Of a stretch of 64,000 nt of DNA, positions 7,847-16,770 are shown piece by piece. The position numbers were made by a program, and so were the translations under genes. Source of the DNA: Jatrophihabitans sp964252635 (GTDB lineage Bacteria > Actinomycetota > Actinomycetes > Mycobacteriales > Jatrophihabitantaceae); the NCBI RefSeq assembly GCF_964252635.1, contig NZ_CAXUNP010000008.1, positions 1 through 64,000 of the forward strand, given 5' to 3'. Each line of letters opens with the position of its first letter. Within the stretch, counting starts at the first letter, position 1. The notes under the pieces were generated by a model, which saw nothing but the letters and a program-made list of their open reading frames with translations, did no database searches and had not been told where the DNA came from.

Positions 7847-8824
7847 GTGCTTTCCACACGCTTCACCCGTGAGTTCGGGATCGATCACCCCGTCGTGTGC
7901 GGCGGGATGACCGCCGTAGGCACCGCCGACCTGATCGGTGCGGTGGCCAACGCCGGGGCGCTGGGTTTCCTGACCGCGCTGACGGCGGGATCACCGGAGA
8001 ACCTCGCGAAGGAGATCGCGAGGTGCCGCACGATCACCGACCGGCCGTTCGGGGTCAACCTCACGATCCTGCCGACGATCAACCCCGTGCCCTACGACGA
8101 GTACCGCGACGTGATCATCGACGAGGGGATCAGGATCGTCGAGACGGCCGGTAGCGACCCCAGCCCGCACCTGCCGTCCTTCCACGCCGCAGGTGTCAAG
8201 GTGGTCCACAAGTGTGTCGCGGTGCGGCACGCCGTCAGCGCCGAGCGCAAGGGCGTCGACGCCATCAGCATCGACGGGTTCGAGTGCGCCGGCCACCCCG
8301 GAGAGGACGACGTGCCCGGCCTCGTGCTCGTCCCGGCCGCGGCCGACCGGGTCGGGCTGCCGCTGATCGCGAGCGGCGGTTTCGCCGACGCCCGCGGCAT
8401 CGTGGCCGCGCTCGCGCTCGGGGCCGACGCGGTCAACATGGGCACGCGCTTCATGGCCACCGTCGAGGCGCCCGTGCACGAGAACGTCAAGCGGCGCATC
8501 GTCGAGGCCGACGAACGATCCACCGACCTGCTGTACCGCCGCTTCCACAACACTGCGCGGGTGGCCCGCAACGCGACGTCCCAGGAGATCCTGCGGGTCT
8601 CCGCAGCGCCCGACGCGGTCTTCGACGACATCGCCCACCTCGCATCGGGCGCCCGCGGTCGCCGGCGCGTCTACGACGAGGGTGACGTCGACGGCGGGGT
8701 CTGGAGTGCCGGCATGTCGCAAGGGTTGATCCGCGATGTACCGACGGTGGCGGACCTCGTGCGACGGCTGGTCGACGAGGCCGAGGTCATCATCTCGGGG
8801 CGTCTGCGGACCACCATCGTCTGA
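7847..8824 (+). CDS. Nitronate monooxygenase / FabK-like FMN oxidoreductase
   Basis: 325 residues of the NMO/2-nitropropane dioxygenase TIM barrel, FMN-dependent. Seen: N-terminal FGIDHPVVCGGM, NAGALGFLTA, GVNLTILP, DGFECAGHPGE and the phosphate-binding IASGGFADARGI plus GADAVNMGTRFMAT. The family includes nitronate monooxygenases and the enoyl reductase FabK. In a CoA-catabolic operon (thiolase before, MaoC after) a role on an enoyl- or keto-acyl thioester is plausible, but I cannot choose. GTG 7847 follows GGGGACGAGG and begins at the conserved N-terminus. Confidence 0.82.
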   Translation: MLSTRFTREFGIDHPVVCGGMTAVGTADLIGAVANAGALGFLTALTAGSPENLAKEIARCRTITDRPFGVNLTILPTINPVPYDEYRDVIIDEGIRIVETAGSDPSPHLPSFHAAGVKVVHKCVAVRHAVSAERKGVDAISIDGFECAGHPGEDDVPGLVLVPAAADRVGLPLIASGGFADARGIVAALALGADAVNMGTRFMATVEAPVHENVKRRIVEADERSTDLLYRRFHNTARVARNATSQEILRVSAAPDAVFDDIAHLASGARGRRRVYDEGDVDGGVWSAGMSQGLIRDVPTVADLVRRLVDEAEVIISGRLRTTIV

Positions 8825-8884
8825 GCTCGCGCCTGTGGCACGTCTCCACGACGCACGAACACGACACGTACACGAGGGAGCACC

Positions 8885-9379
8885 GTGACGACACCGACGC
8901 AGGGGCCTGCGCAGAGTTCGGGCCGGCAGGCCGTGCACTATCTCGAGGACCTAGAGGCGGGCCAGACCTTCGTCACCGCCGCCCGTACGGTCACCGAGGC
9001 CGATGTCGTCGGGTTCGCCGGTTTGAGCGGTGACTTCAACCCGATCCACACCGACGCCGAGTTCTCGGCGGGTTCGGTGTACGGCCGACGGGTGGTCTAC
9101 GGCCTGCTGGGCCTCTCCATCGCCACCGGCCTGCTCGATCGTCTCGGTGTCTTCTCCGGCAGCGCCATGGCCATGCTGGGCATCACGGAGTGGACCTTCA
9201 CCGCACCGGTGTTCATCGGCGACACGATCCATCTGGAGCTGGCCATCCTGGGGGTGCGCCCGTCGGCGTCCAAACCGGACCGTGGCATCGTCGAGCGCCG
9301 GTTCACCTTGCTCAACCAGCGCGGCGAGGTGTGCCAGCGCGGCCGGATCGACGTGCTCGTGCGACGCCGCCCCGCCTGA
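8885..9379 (+). CDS. MaoC-like (R)-specific enoyl-CoA hydratase
   Basis: 164-residue single hot-dog protein. The hydratase-2 active-site motif is intact in FAGLSGDFNPIHTD (Asp and His), followed by a hydrophobic helix (VVYGLLGLSIATGLL). It hydrates enoyl-CoA to (R)-3-hydroxyacyl-CoA or runs in reverse. GTG 8885 follows a good GAGGGAG site. It is third in the thiolase operon and converges on a thioesterase gene. Confidence 0.87.
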   Translation: MTTPTQGPAQSSGRQAVHYLEDLEAGQTFVTAARTVTEADVVGFAGLSGDFNPIHTDAEFSAGSVYGRRVVYGLLGLSIATGLLDRLGVFSGSAMAMLGITEWTFTAPVFIGDTIHLELAILGVRPSASKPDRGIVERRFTLLNQRGEVCQRGRIDVLVRRRPA

Positions 9380-9383
9380 ACGG

Positions 9384-9845
9384 TCACCGCCGGGCGCATC
9401 CGGGCTCGCGCAGCATCAGGGGCTCGAGTGCCGCCCGCACGGACGGCCCGATCACCAGCGCGGTGGCCGTCGCGGTGTCACGTACCGCCACCGTCGCGCG
9501 GGAGACGGCTACCACCTGGCTGTCCTGGAACAGGGCGGACTCGTAGTGCAGGGACGTGCGGCCGATGGAGGCCACGCCGATCGCGACGTCCACCTCGCCC
9601 GGGTACCGGACCGGTGCGAGCAGGTCGACGCGCACGAAGGCGAGCACGAAGCCCACGTCGGACCGGCGCAGCTCGTCGACGGTGACCATGCTGCGAGCGT
9701 GGAACCTGGCCTCCTCGAAGAGCTGACCGATCGCACTGCTGCTGACGTCGCCGGACGGCCCCTGGTCGGCCTGCTTGAGCGGTAGGGACTTGTGCAGCGG
9801 GTACCGCTCGGGCCGATCCGCGGATGGGTGGGCCGGGTGGCTCAC
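9384..9845 (-). CDS. Hot-dog acyl-CoA thioesterase-like protein, altered active site
   Basis: 153 residues starting at GTG 9845, overlapping the stop of the upstream LLM gene (GTGA), so coupled to it. The middle (GQLFEEARFHARSM...DVGFVLAFVRVDLLAPVRYPGEVDVAI) is typical of 4-hydroxybenzoyl-CoA/YbgC-like thioesterases. However, the usual DxxxHVNNxxY catalytic stretch is replaced by DQGPSGDVSSSAIG, so the His and Asn are missing. Compare the canonical copy at 34370. It may be a binding or chaperone-like relative, or use another residue. Last gene of the ligase-LLM-thioesterase operon. Confidence 0.78.
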   Translation of the reverse strand: MSHPAHPSADRPERYPLHKSLPLKQADQGPSGDVSSSAIGQLFEEARFHARSMVTVDELRRSDVGFVLAFVRVDLLAPVRYPGEVDVAIGVASIGRTSLHYESALFQDSQVVAVSRATVAVRDTATATALVIGPSVRAALEPLMLREPGCARR

Positions 9846-10876
9846 AACCCGGCCGCCGCGGCCACCGTCCGCAGCGCCTGGAGCTTCTGCTCGACGGTCC
9901 GTCCCGACGGCGCCACCGAGAAGATGTCGATGCCGGCCGCGCGGTAGGCCTCCAGCCGCTCCGCTACGCGGGCCTCGTCGCCGACCAGGCCGACCCCGTC
10001 GATCAAGTCGTCCGGGGTCCGCGCCTGGGCCTCGGCGACCTGACCGGCCAGGTAGAGCTCGGTGATCTCCTCGGCCACCTCCCCGTAGCCGTAGGCGGTG
10101 ACCAGGTTGCGGTAGAAGTTCTGCTCGCGGGTTCCCATGCCCCCGATGAGCAACGTGACGTAGGGACGGTAGACGTCCCTGGCGATCGCCAGGTCGTCGT
10201 TGATCACGGCACCGGTGGACGCCGCGATGACGACGTCCTCGCGGCGCCGACCGGCCGCTTCGAGGGCGTCGGTGAAGCGGTCGCGCAGCGGACCGAAGCG
10301 TTCGGGGAAGACGAGTGCGGGCAGCCACCCGTCGCAGATCTCGGCGGCGAGCGCGACGTTGCGCGGTCCGATCGCCGCGAGATAGACCGGGATGTGGGTC
10401 TCGTTGCGCAGGACGAGCTTGAGCGGGCGGTAGTCCGCACGCCCGGGCAGGTTGATGTGCTTGCCTGCGTACGTCACGCGTTCGCGGCTCAGCGCCAGCT
10501 TGACCGTCTCGACATACTCCCGGGTACGGCCCACCGGGTCGTCCCACGTCGAGCCGTACCAGCCCTCGGACACCTGCGGGCCGGACACCCCGAGGCCGAG
10601 CACGATCCGGTCGCCGTACAGCGCGACCAACGAGGCCACGCTCATGGCGGTCGTGGTCGCCGCTCGGGCGGGGATCTGCATGACCGCCGACCCGATCCGG
10701 ATCGTGGACGTGTTCGCCGCCAGCCACGACATCACACTGACCGCGTCCGCTCCGTACAGCTCCGGTACCCACGCGATCGCGTAGCCGAGGCGCTCGGCCT
10801 CCTGGACGGTGGCCAGGATGGCGTCGGCATCGGCCCGGTTGCCGTTCCACGTGCCGAGGATGACGCCGAGTTCCAT
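9842..10876 (-). CDS. LLM-class F420-dependent oxidoreductase
   Basis: 344 residues of the bacterial luciferase-like barrel. Visible are LGVILGTWNGN at the start, QEAERLGYAIAWVPELYGAD, a GSAVMQIPAR strand, DRIVLGLGVSGPQVSEGWYG and the helix PLKLVLRNETHIPVYLAAIGPRNVALA. These match the F420-dependent subset of actinobacteria (Mer-like), which transfers hydride between F420 and alcohols, ketones or enones. ATG overlaps the ligase stop by 4 bases. The substrate is unknown. Confidence 0.85.
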   Translation of the reverse strand: MELGVILGTWNGNRADADAILATVQEAERLGYAIAWVPELYGADAVSVMSWLAANTSTIRIGSAVMQIPARAATTTAMSVASLVALYGDRIVLGLGVSGPQVSEGWYGSTWDDPVGRTREYVETVKLALSRERVTYAGKHINLPGRADYRPLKLVLRNETHIPVYLAAIGPRNVALAAEICDGWLPALVFPERFGPLRDRFTDALEAAGRRREDVVIAASTGAVINDDLAIARDVYRPYVTLLIGGMGTREQNFYRNLVTAYGYGEVAEEITELYLAGQVAEAQARTPDDLIDGVGLVGDEARVAERLEAYRAAGIDIFSVAPSGRTVEQKLQALRTVAAAAGL

Positions 10877-12321
10877 CAGCGTGCCCCGGTCGGGTCCGCG
10901 CCGGCGACGCGCTGGGCGACCAGCGCACTGCGGCGGACCTTGCCGGCCTCGTCGCGCAGTGGACCCGGCACGAACTCGAAGGTTCGCGGCGTCTTGTACC
11001 GCACCAGCACGTCGGCGAGATAGCTACGCAGGACATCCTCCGTCACGGTGGCACGGGCCGGGGCGGTCAGCTCGACCACGGCGTGGACCCGTTGCCCGAG
11101 GTCGTCGTCGGGCAGCCCGATCACGGCCGCTGCCTGGACGCCGGGGTGGCTCTCGAGTGCGGCCTCGACCTCTGCGGGATACACGTTCGCGCCGCCGCTG
11201 AGTATCAGATCGGTCCGCCGGTCGAGGATGTAGACGTAGCCGTCGTCGTCGACCCACCCGATGTCGCCCAACGTCTCCCACTCGCCGTGCGAGCGCGCCT
11301 GCGCGCCCACGTACCGGTACGCGCGCTGCGCGCCGGGGGGCGGTCGCAGGAAGACCTCGCCGACCTCACCGGGCGGCAGCACCGCACCGCGGTCGTCGAG
11401 CGCACGCATGTCCGCGCCGCCCGCGGGCCGTCCCACCGAGCCGGGGTGCCGGAGCCATTCGTCGCCGCGGATCCACGTCGTCGCCTGTCCCTCGGTCCCG
11501 GCGTACAGCTCGTGGATCCGGCGCGGCCCCAACCAGTCGATCCACGCCCGCTTGAGCTCCGGAGGGCAGCTCGCGCCCAGGTGGAGCACGGTCTCGAGCG
11601 ACGACACGTCGTACCGGTCGCGCACCTCGGGCGGGAGCTTCGAGATGCGATTCATCATGGTCGGGACCAGGAGCAGGTAGTCCGCCCGGATGGCGTCGAC
11701 CAGCCCCAGGGTCTCCTCGGCGCCGAACCTGGGCAGCAGGCCGACGTGCTTGCCGCGCAGGAGGCCGAAGGTCATGAACATGAAGGGTGCGCCGTGGTAC
11801 AGCGGGCCGGGCACCGCGACGGCCCCGCCACGTCGCAGGTGCAGCGTGCGCTCGTCCGGGTCGGCCGAGCCGGGACGTGTCGAGTAGATCAGCTTGGGTC
11901 GACCGGTGCTGCCGCCGGACGTCGAGGCCCGCCAGTTGGGCGCGGTCGGGTAGTCCATCCGGGCGTCGCTCTCGCCGGACCACAAGTGGTCAGGAGCGTC
12001 GACGACCAGCGTGGGCGCGCCGATTTCGAGGATCGGGGCGCGCTCGCTGTCCGGCATCGCGGGTGGGATCACGAGCGGCACGGCCCCGAGCTTCCAGGTG
12101 GCGACGGCGCACTCGACCAGCTCGACCGAGTTCGGCAGTTGCAGGACGACCAGGGAGTTCTCACCGACGCCGGCCCGTGCATAGGCTCGGGCGCGCGCGT
12201 TCGTCCGGCGGTCCAGCTCGTCCCGGGTCAGCACGTCGGCGCCGCACGTGAGGGCCGGCGCGGTCGGGTTTTCGGCGGCGGAGTCGGCGACGAGGGCGCC
12301 GAAGGACCGCATCTCGCTCAT
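10876..12321 (-). CDS. AMP-forming acyl-CoA ligase
   Basis: 481-residue ANL-superfamily enzyme that should activate a carboxylic acid to its CoA thioester with ATP. Motifs in order: phosphate loop TSGGSTGRPK, YAGTEGQ (A5), GDIGWVDDDGYVYILDRR (A7/A8 hinge), GGANVYPAEVE and the catalytic lysine in EAGKVRRSAL. ATG 12321 begins MSEMRSFGAL. Upstream in-frame codons would run through the promoter element. It is first in a three-gene operon, divergent from the ACAD quartet. Confidence 0.88.
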   Translation of the reverse strand: MSEMRSFGALVADSAAENPTAPALTCGADVLTRDELDRRTNARARAYARAGVGENSLVVLQLPNSVELVECAVATWKLGAVPLVIPPAMPDSERAPILEIGAPTLVVDAPDHLWSGESDARMDYPTAPNWRASTSGGSTGRPKLIYSTRPGSADPDERTLHLRRGGAVAVPGPLYHGAPFMFMTFGLLRGKHVGLLPRFGAEETLGLVDAIRADYLLLVPTMMNRISKLPPEVRDRYDVSSLETVLHLGASCPPELKRAWIDWLGPRRIHELYAGTEGQATTWIRGDEWLRHPGSVGRPAGGADMRALDDRGAVLPPGEVGEVFLRPPPGAQRAYRYVGAQARSHGEWETLGDIGWVDDDGYVYILDRRTDLILSGGANVYPAEVEAALESHPGVQAAAVIGLPDDDLGQRVHAVVELTAPARATVTEDVLRSYLADVLVRYKTPRTFEFVPGPLRDEAGKVRRSALVAQRVAGADPTGAR

Positions 12322-12325
12322 AGCC

Positions 12326-12356
12326 AATAAAGTACAATAGGTAACTTGATTATCGC
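12326..12356. promoter_or_regulatory. Divergent promoter/operator (ligase / ACAD quartet)
   Basis: AATAAAGTACAATAGGTAAC continuing TTGATTATC gives the core AGGTAACTTGATTA at 12339-12352. It sits 5 bases upstream of the ligase ATG and 34 before the ACAD ATG. It matches the shared motif. Confidence 0.5.
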
Positions 12357-12389
12357 AGCACGGGTCTCGCGGTGGATGGGTGGCACGGA

Positions 12390-13562
12390 ATGGATCTGTC
12401 CTACGGGGCACCGTACGAGGCGTTCCGGGTCGAGGTGCGTGAATTCCTGGCCGCGCACTGGGACCCGACCCGCGCCTCGGACCGCGACTACGTCTCGCTG
12501 TTCCGCCGGGAGGCGGTCGCAGCAGGGCTGCTCTACCGCACGGTGCCCGTCGAGTACGGGGGCGCCGGTCGCGAGGCGGACGCCTTCCGGGCGCAGGTGG
12601 TCCGCGAGGAATTCGGCCGGGTGCGGGCCCCGCGCGAGCTCGGTGGTGTCGGGGTCGCGCTGGTCGTGCCCACCCTGCTGCGCTGGGGTACGAAGGAACA
12701 GAAGAACCGCTTCATCCCGGCCACCGTCGCCGGTGAGATCCGCTGGTGCCAGGGTTACAGCGAGCCCGATGCCGGCAGCGACCTCGAGTCGCTGCGCACC
12801 ACCGCCGTCGTCGACGGCGACGAATGGGTGATCAACGGCCAGAAGGTGTGGACCTCCGAGACCGATCGCGCGGACTGGATGTTCGCGCTCGTACGCACCG
12901 AGCCCGACCGGCCTCGCCGGGCCGGCCTGTCCTACGTCCTGCTGCCGATGGAACAGCCCGGCGTCGACGTCCGACCGCTGCGCCAGATCACCGGCTCGTC
13001 GGAGTTCAGTGAGGTGTTCCTGACTGGCGCCCGGACGCCGCTGGGCATGCTCGTCGGCGAGCGGGGTCAGGGCTGGACGGTGTCACGTACGACGCTGGCT
13101 GCGGAGCGCACGACCCTGGCGGCACCGGAGACCTCGACCGCCCTGTACGCGAGCCTGGTCAAGCTCGCGCGGCGCTCCGAGCAGGCCGGTGGCCGGGGCC
13201 TGTCCGACCCGCTCGTCCGCAGCGAGCTGATGAAGCTGCGCGGCTGGATCGAGTCCCAGCGGTACTCGGCGATGATCCAGGCCTCCCGCGAGGCGGGTGA
13301 CGACCCGCAGTTGCTGCAGCTGTTGAACAAGTTGTTGCACACGGACGTGGCCCTGCGCGTCTCGCGGATCGCGCTCGAGTTGCTGGGCCCGTCGAGCTAC
13401 CTGGATCCCGCCGCCTCGGACCGACCGGGCGACGAGCGGTGGCTCAACCAGTTCTTCGGTTCGCTGGGGGTGGCGATAGCCGGGGGCACCTCGAACATCC
13501 AACGCAACATCATCGCCGAACGCGGCCTCGGGCTGCCGCGGGACGAGGCGATGGCGCGATGA
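12390..13562 (+). CDS. Acyl-CoA dehydrogenase, large subunit of an ACAD pair
   Basis: 390 residues (an ATG 18 bases upstream is possible). Flavin/substrate motifs WCQGYSEPDAGSDLESL and INGQKVWTSE are intact. The C-terminus has AGGTSNIQRNIIAERGLGLP, so the usual catalytic Glu before GT (E in EGT) is Gly, as in steroid-type heteromeric ACADs that use a different position. It overlaps the next, smaller ACAD by 4 bases (ATGA). In Mycobacterium such adjacent long/short pairs (FadE26-27, FadE28-29) form alpha2beta2 enzymes; the same is inferred. Confidence 0.88.
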   Translation: MDLSYGAPYEAFRVEVREFLAAHWDPTRASDRDYVSLFRREAVAAGLLYRTVPVEYGGAGREADAFRAQVVREEFGRVRAPRELGGVGVALVVPTLLRWGTKEQKNRFIPATVAGEIRWCQGYSEPDAGSDLESLRTTAVVDGDEWVINGQKVWTSETDRADWMFALVRTEPDRPRRAGLSYVLLPMEQPGVDVRPLRQITGSSEFSEVFLTGARTPLGMLVGERGQGWTVSRTTLAAERTTLAAPETSTALYASLVKLARRSEQAGGRGLSDPLVRSELMKLRGWIESQRYSAMIQASREAGDDPQLLQLLNKLLHTDVALRVSRIALELLGPSSYLDPAASDRPGDERWLNQFFGSLGVAIAGGTSNIQRNIIAERGLGLPRDEAMAR

Positions 13563-14584
13563 ACTTCGAGCTGAGTCCCGAGCAGTACCTGCTCGGCAAC
13601 ACCATCCGTACCTACCTGCTCGCCGAGTGCCCGCCGAGCGGGCTGCTGGCCCGGTGGGAGGCCGCCGCCGGCGACCCGACCTGGGACGCTGCGACCTGGC
13701 AGGGCCTCGCCGGGTTGGGCGTCGCGAGCATCGCCGTTCCCGAGGCGCACGGTGGCCTGGGGATGGGCGTGCTGGAACTGGCCGTCGCCTCGCAGGCGCT
13801 CGGCAGCGCGGCCGGAACCGGCCCGTGGATCGGCCACTGGCTGGCGACGCTGGCCATCGCCCGCGCGGGTGACGAGCGGCAGCGTGCCCGCTGGCTGGGC
13901 CCGCTGGCGGACGGCTCCGCCCGCGCGTCGCTCATCTGGGACGAGCGGGGAACGCCCGTTCTCGGTGGACGGTCGGCCGACGTGTTCGTCGCCTGCATCG
14001 ACGGCTCGCTCGGCCTGCTGACCGCAGTCGAGGTCACCGCCGAGGCGCTGCCGGGCATCGACCCCACCCGGCAGATCGACTCGGTCGTGCCGGTCGGCGA
14101 GGCGCAACCGCTGACCGGGGCGGACGACGCCACCGCGGAATGGCTGCGCGCCGCCGGGCACGCACTGGTCGCGGCCGACTCCTTCGGCGTCGCCAGACAC
14201 GCCCTGGACAGCAGCGTCGCCTACGCGAAGACCAGGCAGCAGTGGGGGCAGCAGATCGGCGCCTTCCAGGCGGTCAAGCACCAGTTGGCGGATCTGGCCC
14301 TGCTGGTCGAACCGGGACAGGGCCTGGCCTGGTACGCCGCCTACGCGCTGGACGAGGGCCTCGACGACGCTACTGACGCCGCGGCGCTGGCCAAGGCGCA
14401 CCTGGCCGACGTCGGTGTGCAGGCCGTGCGGGACGCGATCGAGCTGCACGGCGGGTTCGGGTACACGTGGGAATGCGACCTGCACATCTATCTCAAGCGC
14501 GCGCTGCTCAACCGGCAGTTCCTCGGGGACCCCGAACGCCTGCGCGAGGAGCTGGCGGACCGGGAGTTCGGCGCGGTGTCATGA
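13559..14584 (+). CDS. Acyl-CoA dehydrogenase-like small subunit
   Basis: 341 residues, shorter than ordinary ACADs. The TEPxxGSD flavin motif is absent (SLIWDERGTP stands in its place). The C-terminal half is well kept: YAKTRQQWGQQIGAFQAVKH and HGGFGYTWECDLHIYLKRA, the latter a hallmark of the second subunit of steroid-type heteromeric ACADs. ATG 13559 overlaps the stop of the preceding large subunit. Probably non-functional alone and needs a neighbour as partner. Confidence 0.85.
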   Translation: MNFELSPEQYLLGNTIRTYLLAECPPSGLLARWEAAAGDPTWDAATWQGLAGLGVASIAVPEAHGGLGMGVLELAVASQALGSAAGTGPWIGHWLATLAIARAGDERQRARWLGPLADGSARASLIWDERGTPVLGGRSADVFVACIDGSLGLLTAVEVTAEALPGIDPTRQIDSVVPVGEAQPLTGADDATAEWLRAAGHALVAADSFGVARHALDSSVAYAKTRQQWGQQIGAFQAVKHQLADLALLVEPGQGLAWYAAYALDEGLDDATDAAALAKAHLADVGVQAVRDAIELHGGFGYTWECDLHIYLKRALLNRQFLGDPERLREELADREFGAVS

Positions 14585-15540
14585 TCGATCTTGCCGAGGA
14601 CGACGACCAGCTCGAGATCGCCGCGACGGCGGCCCGTGTGCTCGCCGGCAGTGCCGGTGAGGACCCGTGGAAGCAGTGCGCCGAGCTCGGCTGGCTCGCT
14701 CTGGCGCTGCCCGAATCGGCCGGCGGGGTCGGCTACGACATCACCGCACAGATCGTCCTGTTCCGCGAACTGGGTCGCGCGCTGAGTGTCGGTCCGTTCC
14801 TGGCCACCGCGCTCGCGGCGCACGCCGTCCTGGAGATGGGTCGACCGGAGCTCGTGCCGGAGCTGGCCGGGGGCGCCGCCCGCGCGGTGTGGGTCGAACC
14901 TGCGGGCCAGGGTCGGGGGCACTACTGGAGCGACGGCTCGACGGTCGGCTGGGGCCTCGTGCGGTCGACGTCGGGCGGTGTCTCGCTCGTCGCCGCCGCG
15001 GACCTCACCACCCTCGACACCCAGCCGGGCGTCGACCCGGAGCACCAGCTCGTCACCGTCGGACTCGGAGCGGGCGAGGCCCTGCCGACCGCGCTCGCGG
15101 ACCGTGTCGTGAACGCTGCGCAGCTGCTGCTGGCTGCGATGCTCACCGGCGTCGCCGAGCGCGTGCGGGACATGTCCGTGCAGTACGCCACCGACCGCGT
15201 GCAGTACGGCAAACCCATCGCCACGTTCCAGGCGGTCAAGCACCGGTGTGCGGACATGGCCGTCCGCGCCGAGGCCGCCTGGGCGGCGACGTCGCTGGGT
15301 TCGGTGGAGGTGCAGGAGTCCCTTCCGGCTGCGGCCTTCGACGCCACCGCGGCCCTGACCGTGGCCGGCAGTGCGGCGTTGACGAACGCTCGCGACAACA
15401 TCCAGAACCACGGCGCGATCGGGTTCACCGAGGAGCACACCGCGCAGCGGTACCTCAAGCGTGCGCACGTGCTGCTCACCACGTTCGGCACGACCGCCGG
15501 TCGGCGCGAGGGTCTGCTGGCGGCAGGGAGTCCGTGGTGA
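14581..15540 (+). CDS. Acyl-CoA dehydrogenase-like small subunit (second)
   Basis: 319 residues, among the shortest ACADs here. It starts MIDLAEDDDQLEIAATAARVL, lacks the TEPxxGSD motif and retains YATDRVQYGKPIATFQAVKHRCADM and the tail GAIGFTEEHTAQRYLKR. ATG overlaps the previous stop by 4 bases, and the next gene begins 10 bases downstream. It is inferred to be the small partner of the following 378-residue ACAD, giving two long/short pairs in one coupled operon. Confidence 0.85.
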   Translation: MIDLAEDDDQLEIAATAARVLAGSAGEDPWKQCAELGWLALALPESAGGVGYDITAQIVLFRELGRALSVGPFLATALAAHAVLEMGRPELVPELAGGAARAVWVEPAGQGRGHYWSDGSTVGWGLVRSTSGGVSLVAAADLTTLDTQPGVDPEHQLVTVGLGAGEALPTALADRVVNAAQLLLAAMLTGVAERVRDMSVQYATDRVQYGKPIATFQAVKHRCADMAVRAEAAWAATSLGSVEVQESLPAAAFDATAALTVAGSAALTNARDNIQNHGAIGFTEEHTAQRYLKRAHVLLTTFGTTAGRREGLLAAGSPW

Positions 15541-15550
15541 GGGAGCGACC

Positions 15551-16687
15551 GTGCAGCTGACGGATGTGGACACCGACGCCGAGTTCCGCGCGCAGGTCCG
15601 GGACTGGTTGCACGATCACGTGCCGCGCGAACCCCGGCCGATGGTCGACCGTCGGGCCGGCCGCGAGTTCGACCTCGCCTGGCAGCGCACGCAGTACGAC
15701 GGCGGGTACGCCGGCGTCAGCTGGCCCAGCGAGTACGGCGGCGTGGGGCTCGGCCTGGGCCAGCAGCTCATCTGGTACGAGGAGTACGTCCGTGCCGGCG
15801 CGCCGGACATCGGTTGCGGGTTCGTCGGTGTCAACCACGCCGGACCCACCCTGATCGCCCGGGCCGACGACGAGCACAAGGCGTTCCACCTGCCGCGCAT
15901 CCTGCGGGGCGAGGCGGTCTGGTGCCAGGGCTTCTCGGAGCCCGGCGCGGGTAGCGACCTGGCGTCCCTGCGCACGCGGGGCGAGCTCGACGGGGACGAG
16001 ATCGTGGTCACCGGGCAGAAGATTTGGACGAGTGAGGCCGACCTCGCCGACTACCAGGAACTGCTGGTGCGCACCGACCCTGACTCCGAGCGGCACCGCG
16101 GGCTGACCTGGGTCATCTGCGACATGTCCCTGCCCGGCGTCGAGGTGCGCCCCATCCGGACGATGGCCGGCACCACAGAGTTCAGCGAGGTCTTCTACGA
16201 CGAGGTCCGCATCCCGCTGCGCAACGTCGTCGGCGGACTCGGCAACGGGTGGAGCGTCGCCATGTCGACGCTGGGGTTCGAACGCGGCACGGGGTTTCTG
16301 CGCGAGCAGCTCGAGCTGGCCCGCTACGTCGAGGACCGTCTCGCCGAGGCGGACCGGCGCGACCCGGTCGTCGTGGCGGCGTTGGCGGTGGCGCGTGCCG
16401 AGGTCCGCGCGATGTACGCCATGACCCTGCGGATGGTGTCGCGCAGCGCGCGCGGCCTGGACCCGGGGGCCAGCGCCTCCATGATCCGGTTGTACTACTC
16501 CCAGCTGCGGCAGCAGGTGGAGCGGCTGGTCGTCGACGGGGCCGACGTGGACGGGGTGGTGCTCGGCCGGGACGCCCTGGTGCTGGACCGCTACCTGGAC
16601 GGTTACAAGGTGACGATCGGGGCCGGCACGAAGGACGTGCAGCGCAACATCATCGGGGAACGGGGCCTGGGCCTGCCCCGCCCGTGA
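15551..16687 (+). CDS. Acyl-CoA dehydrogenase, large subunit (second pair)
   Basis: 378 residues. Intact WCQGFSEPGAGSDLASL, VTGQKIWTSE and QRNIIGERGLGLP at the end. The catalytic Glu of ordinary ACADs is replaced (GAGTKDVQRN), as in the other large subunits here. GTG 15551 was chosen because GAGGGAG lies 6-7 bases upstream and the family N-terminus starts there. A 30-codon upstream extension would overlap the previous gene. It closes the four-ACAD operon, followed by a terminator-like hairpin. Confidence 0.87.
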   Translation: MQLTDVDTDAEFRAQVRDWLHDHVPREPRPMVDRRAGREFDLAWQRTQYDGGYAGVSWPSEYGGVGLGLGQQLIWYEEYVRAGAPDIGCGFVGVNHAGPTLIARADDEHKAFHLPRILRGEAVWCQGFSEPGAGSDLASLRTRGELDGDEIVVTGQKIWTSEADLADYQELLVRTDPDSERHRGLTWVICDMSLPGVEVRPIRTMAGTTEFSEVFYDEVRIPLRNVVGGLGNGWSVAMSTLGFERGTGFLREQLELARYVEDRLAEADRRDPVVVAALAVARAEVRAMYAMTLRMVSRSARGLDPGASASMIRLYYSQLRQQVERLVVDGADVDGVVLGRDALVLDRYLDGYKVTIGAGTKDVQRNIIGERGLGLPRP

Positions 16688-16734
16688 CCGGGAGGCAACA
16701 GGGCCGGCCAGGGCAGGGTCGCACCCGTCCGGGC

Positions 16735-16763
16735 GGGTCCGGCGCCCCGGACGCGCCGGACCC
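16735..16763. terminator. 11-bp GC-rich hairpin between convergent genes
   Basis: GGGTCCGGCGC (16735-16745) pairs perfectly with GCGCCGGACCC (16753-16763) across a 7-base loop. It lies between the ACAD quartet and the converging hot-dog gene. No T-run. Confidence 0.6.
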
Positions 16764-16770
16764 GGCCGGC

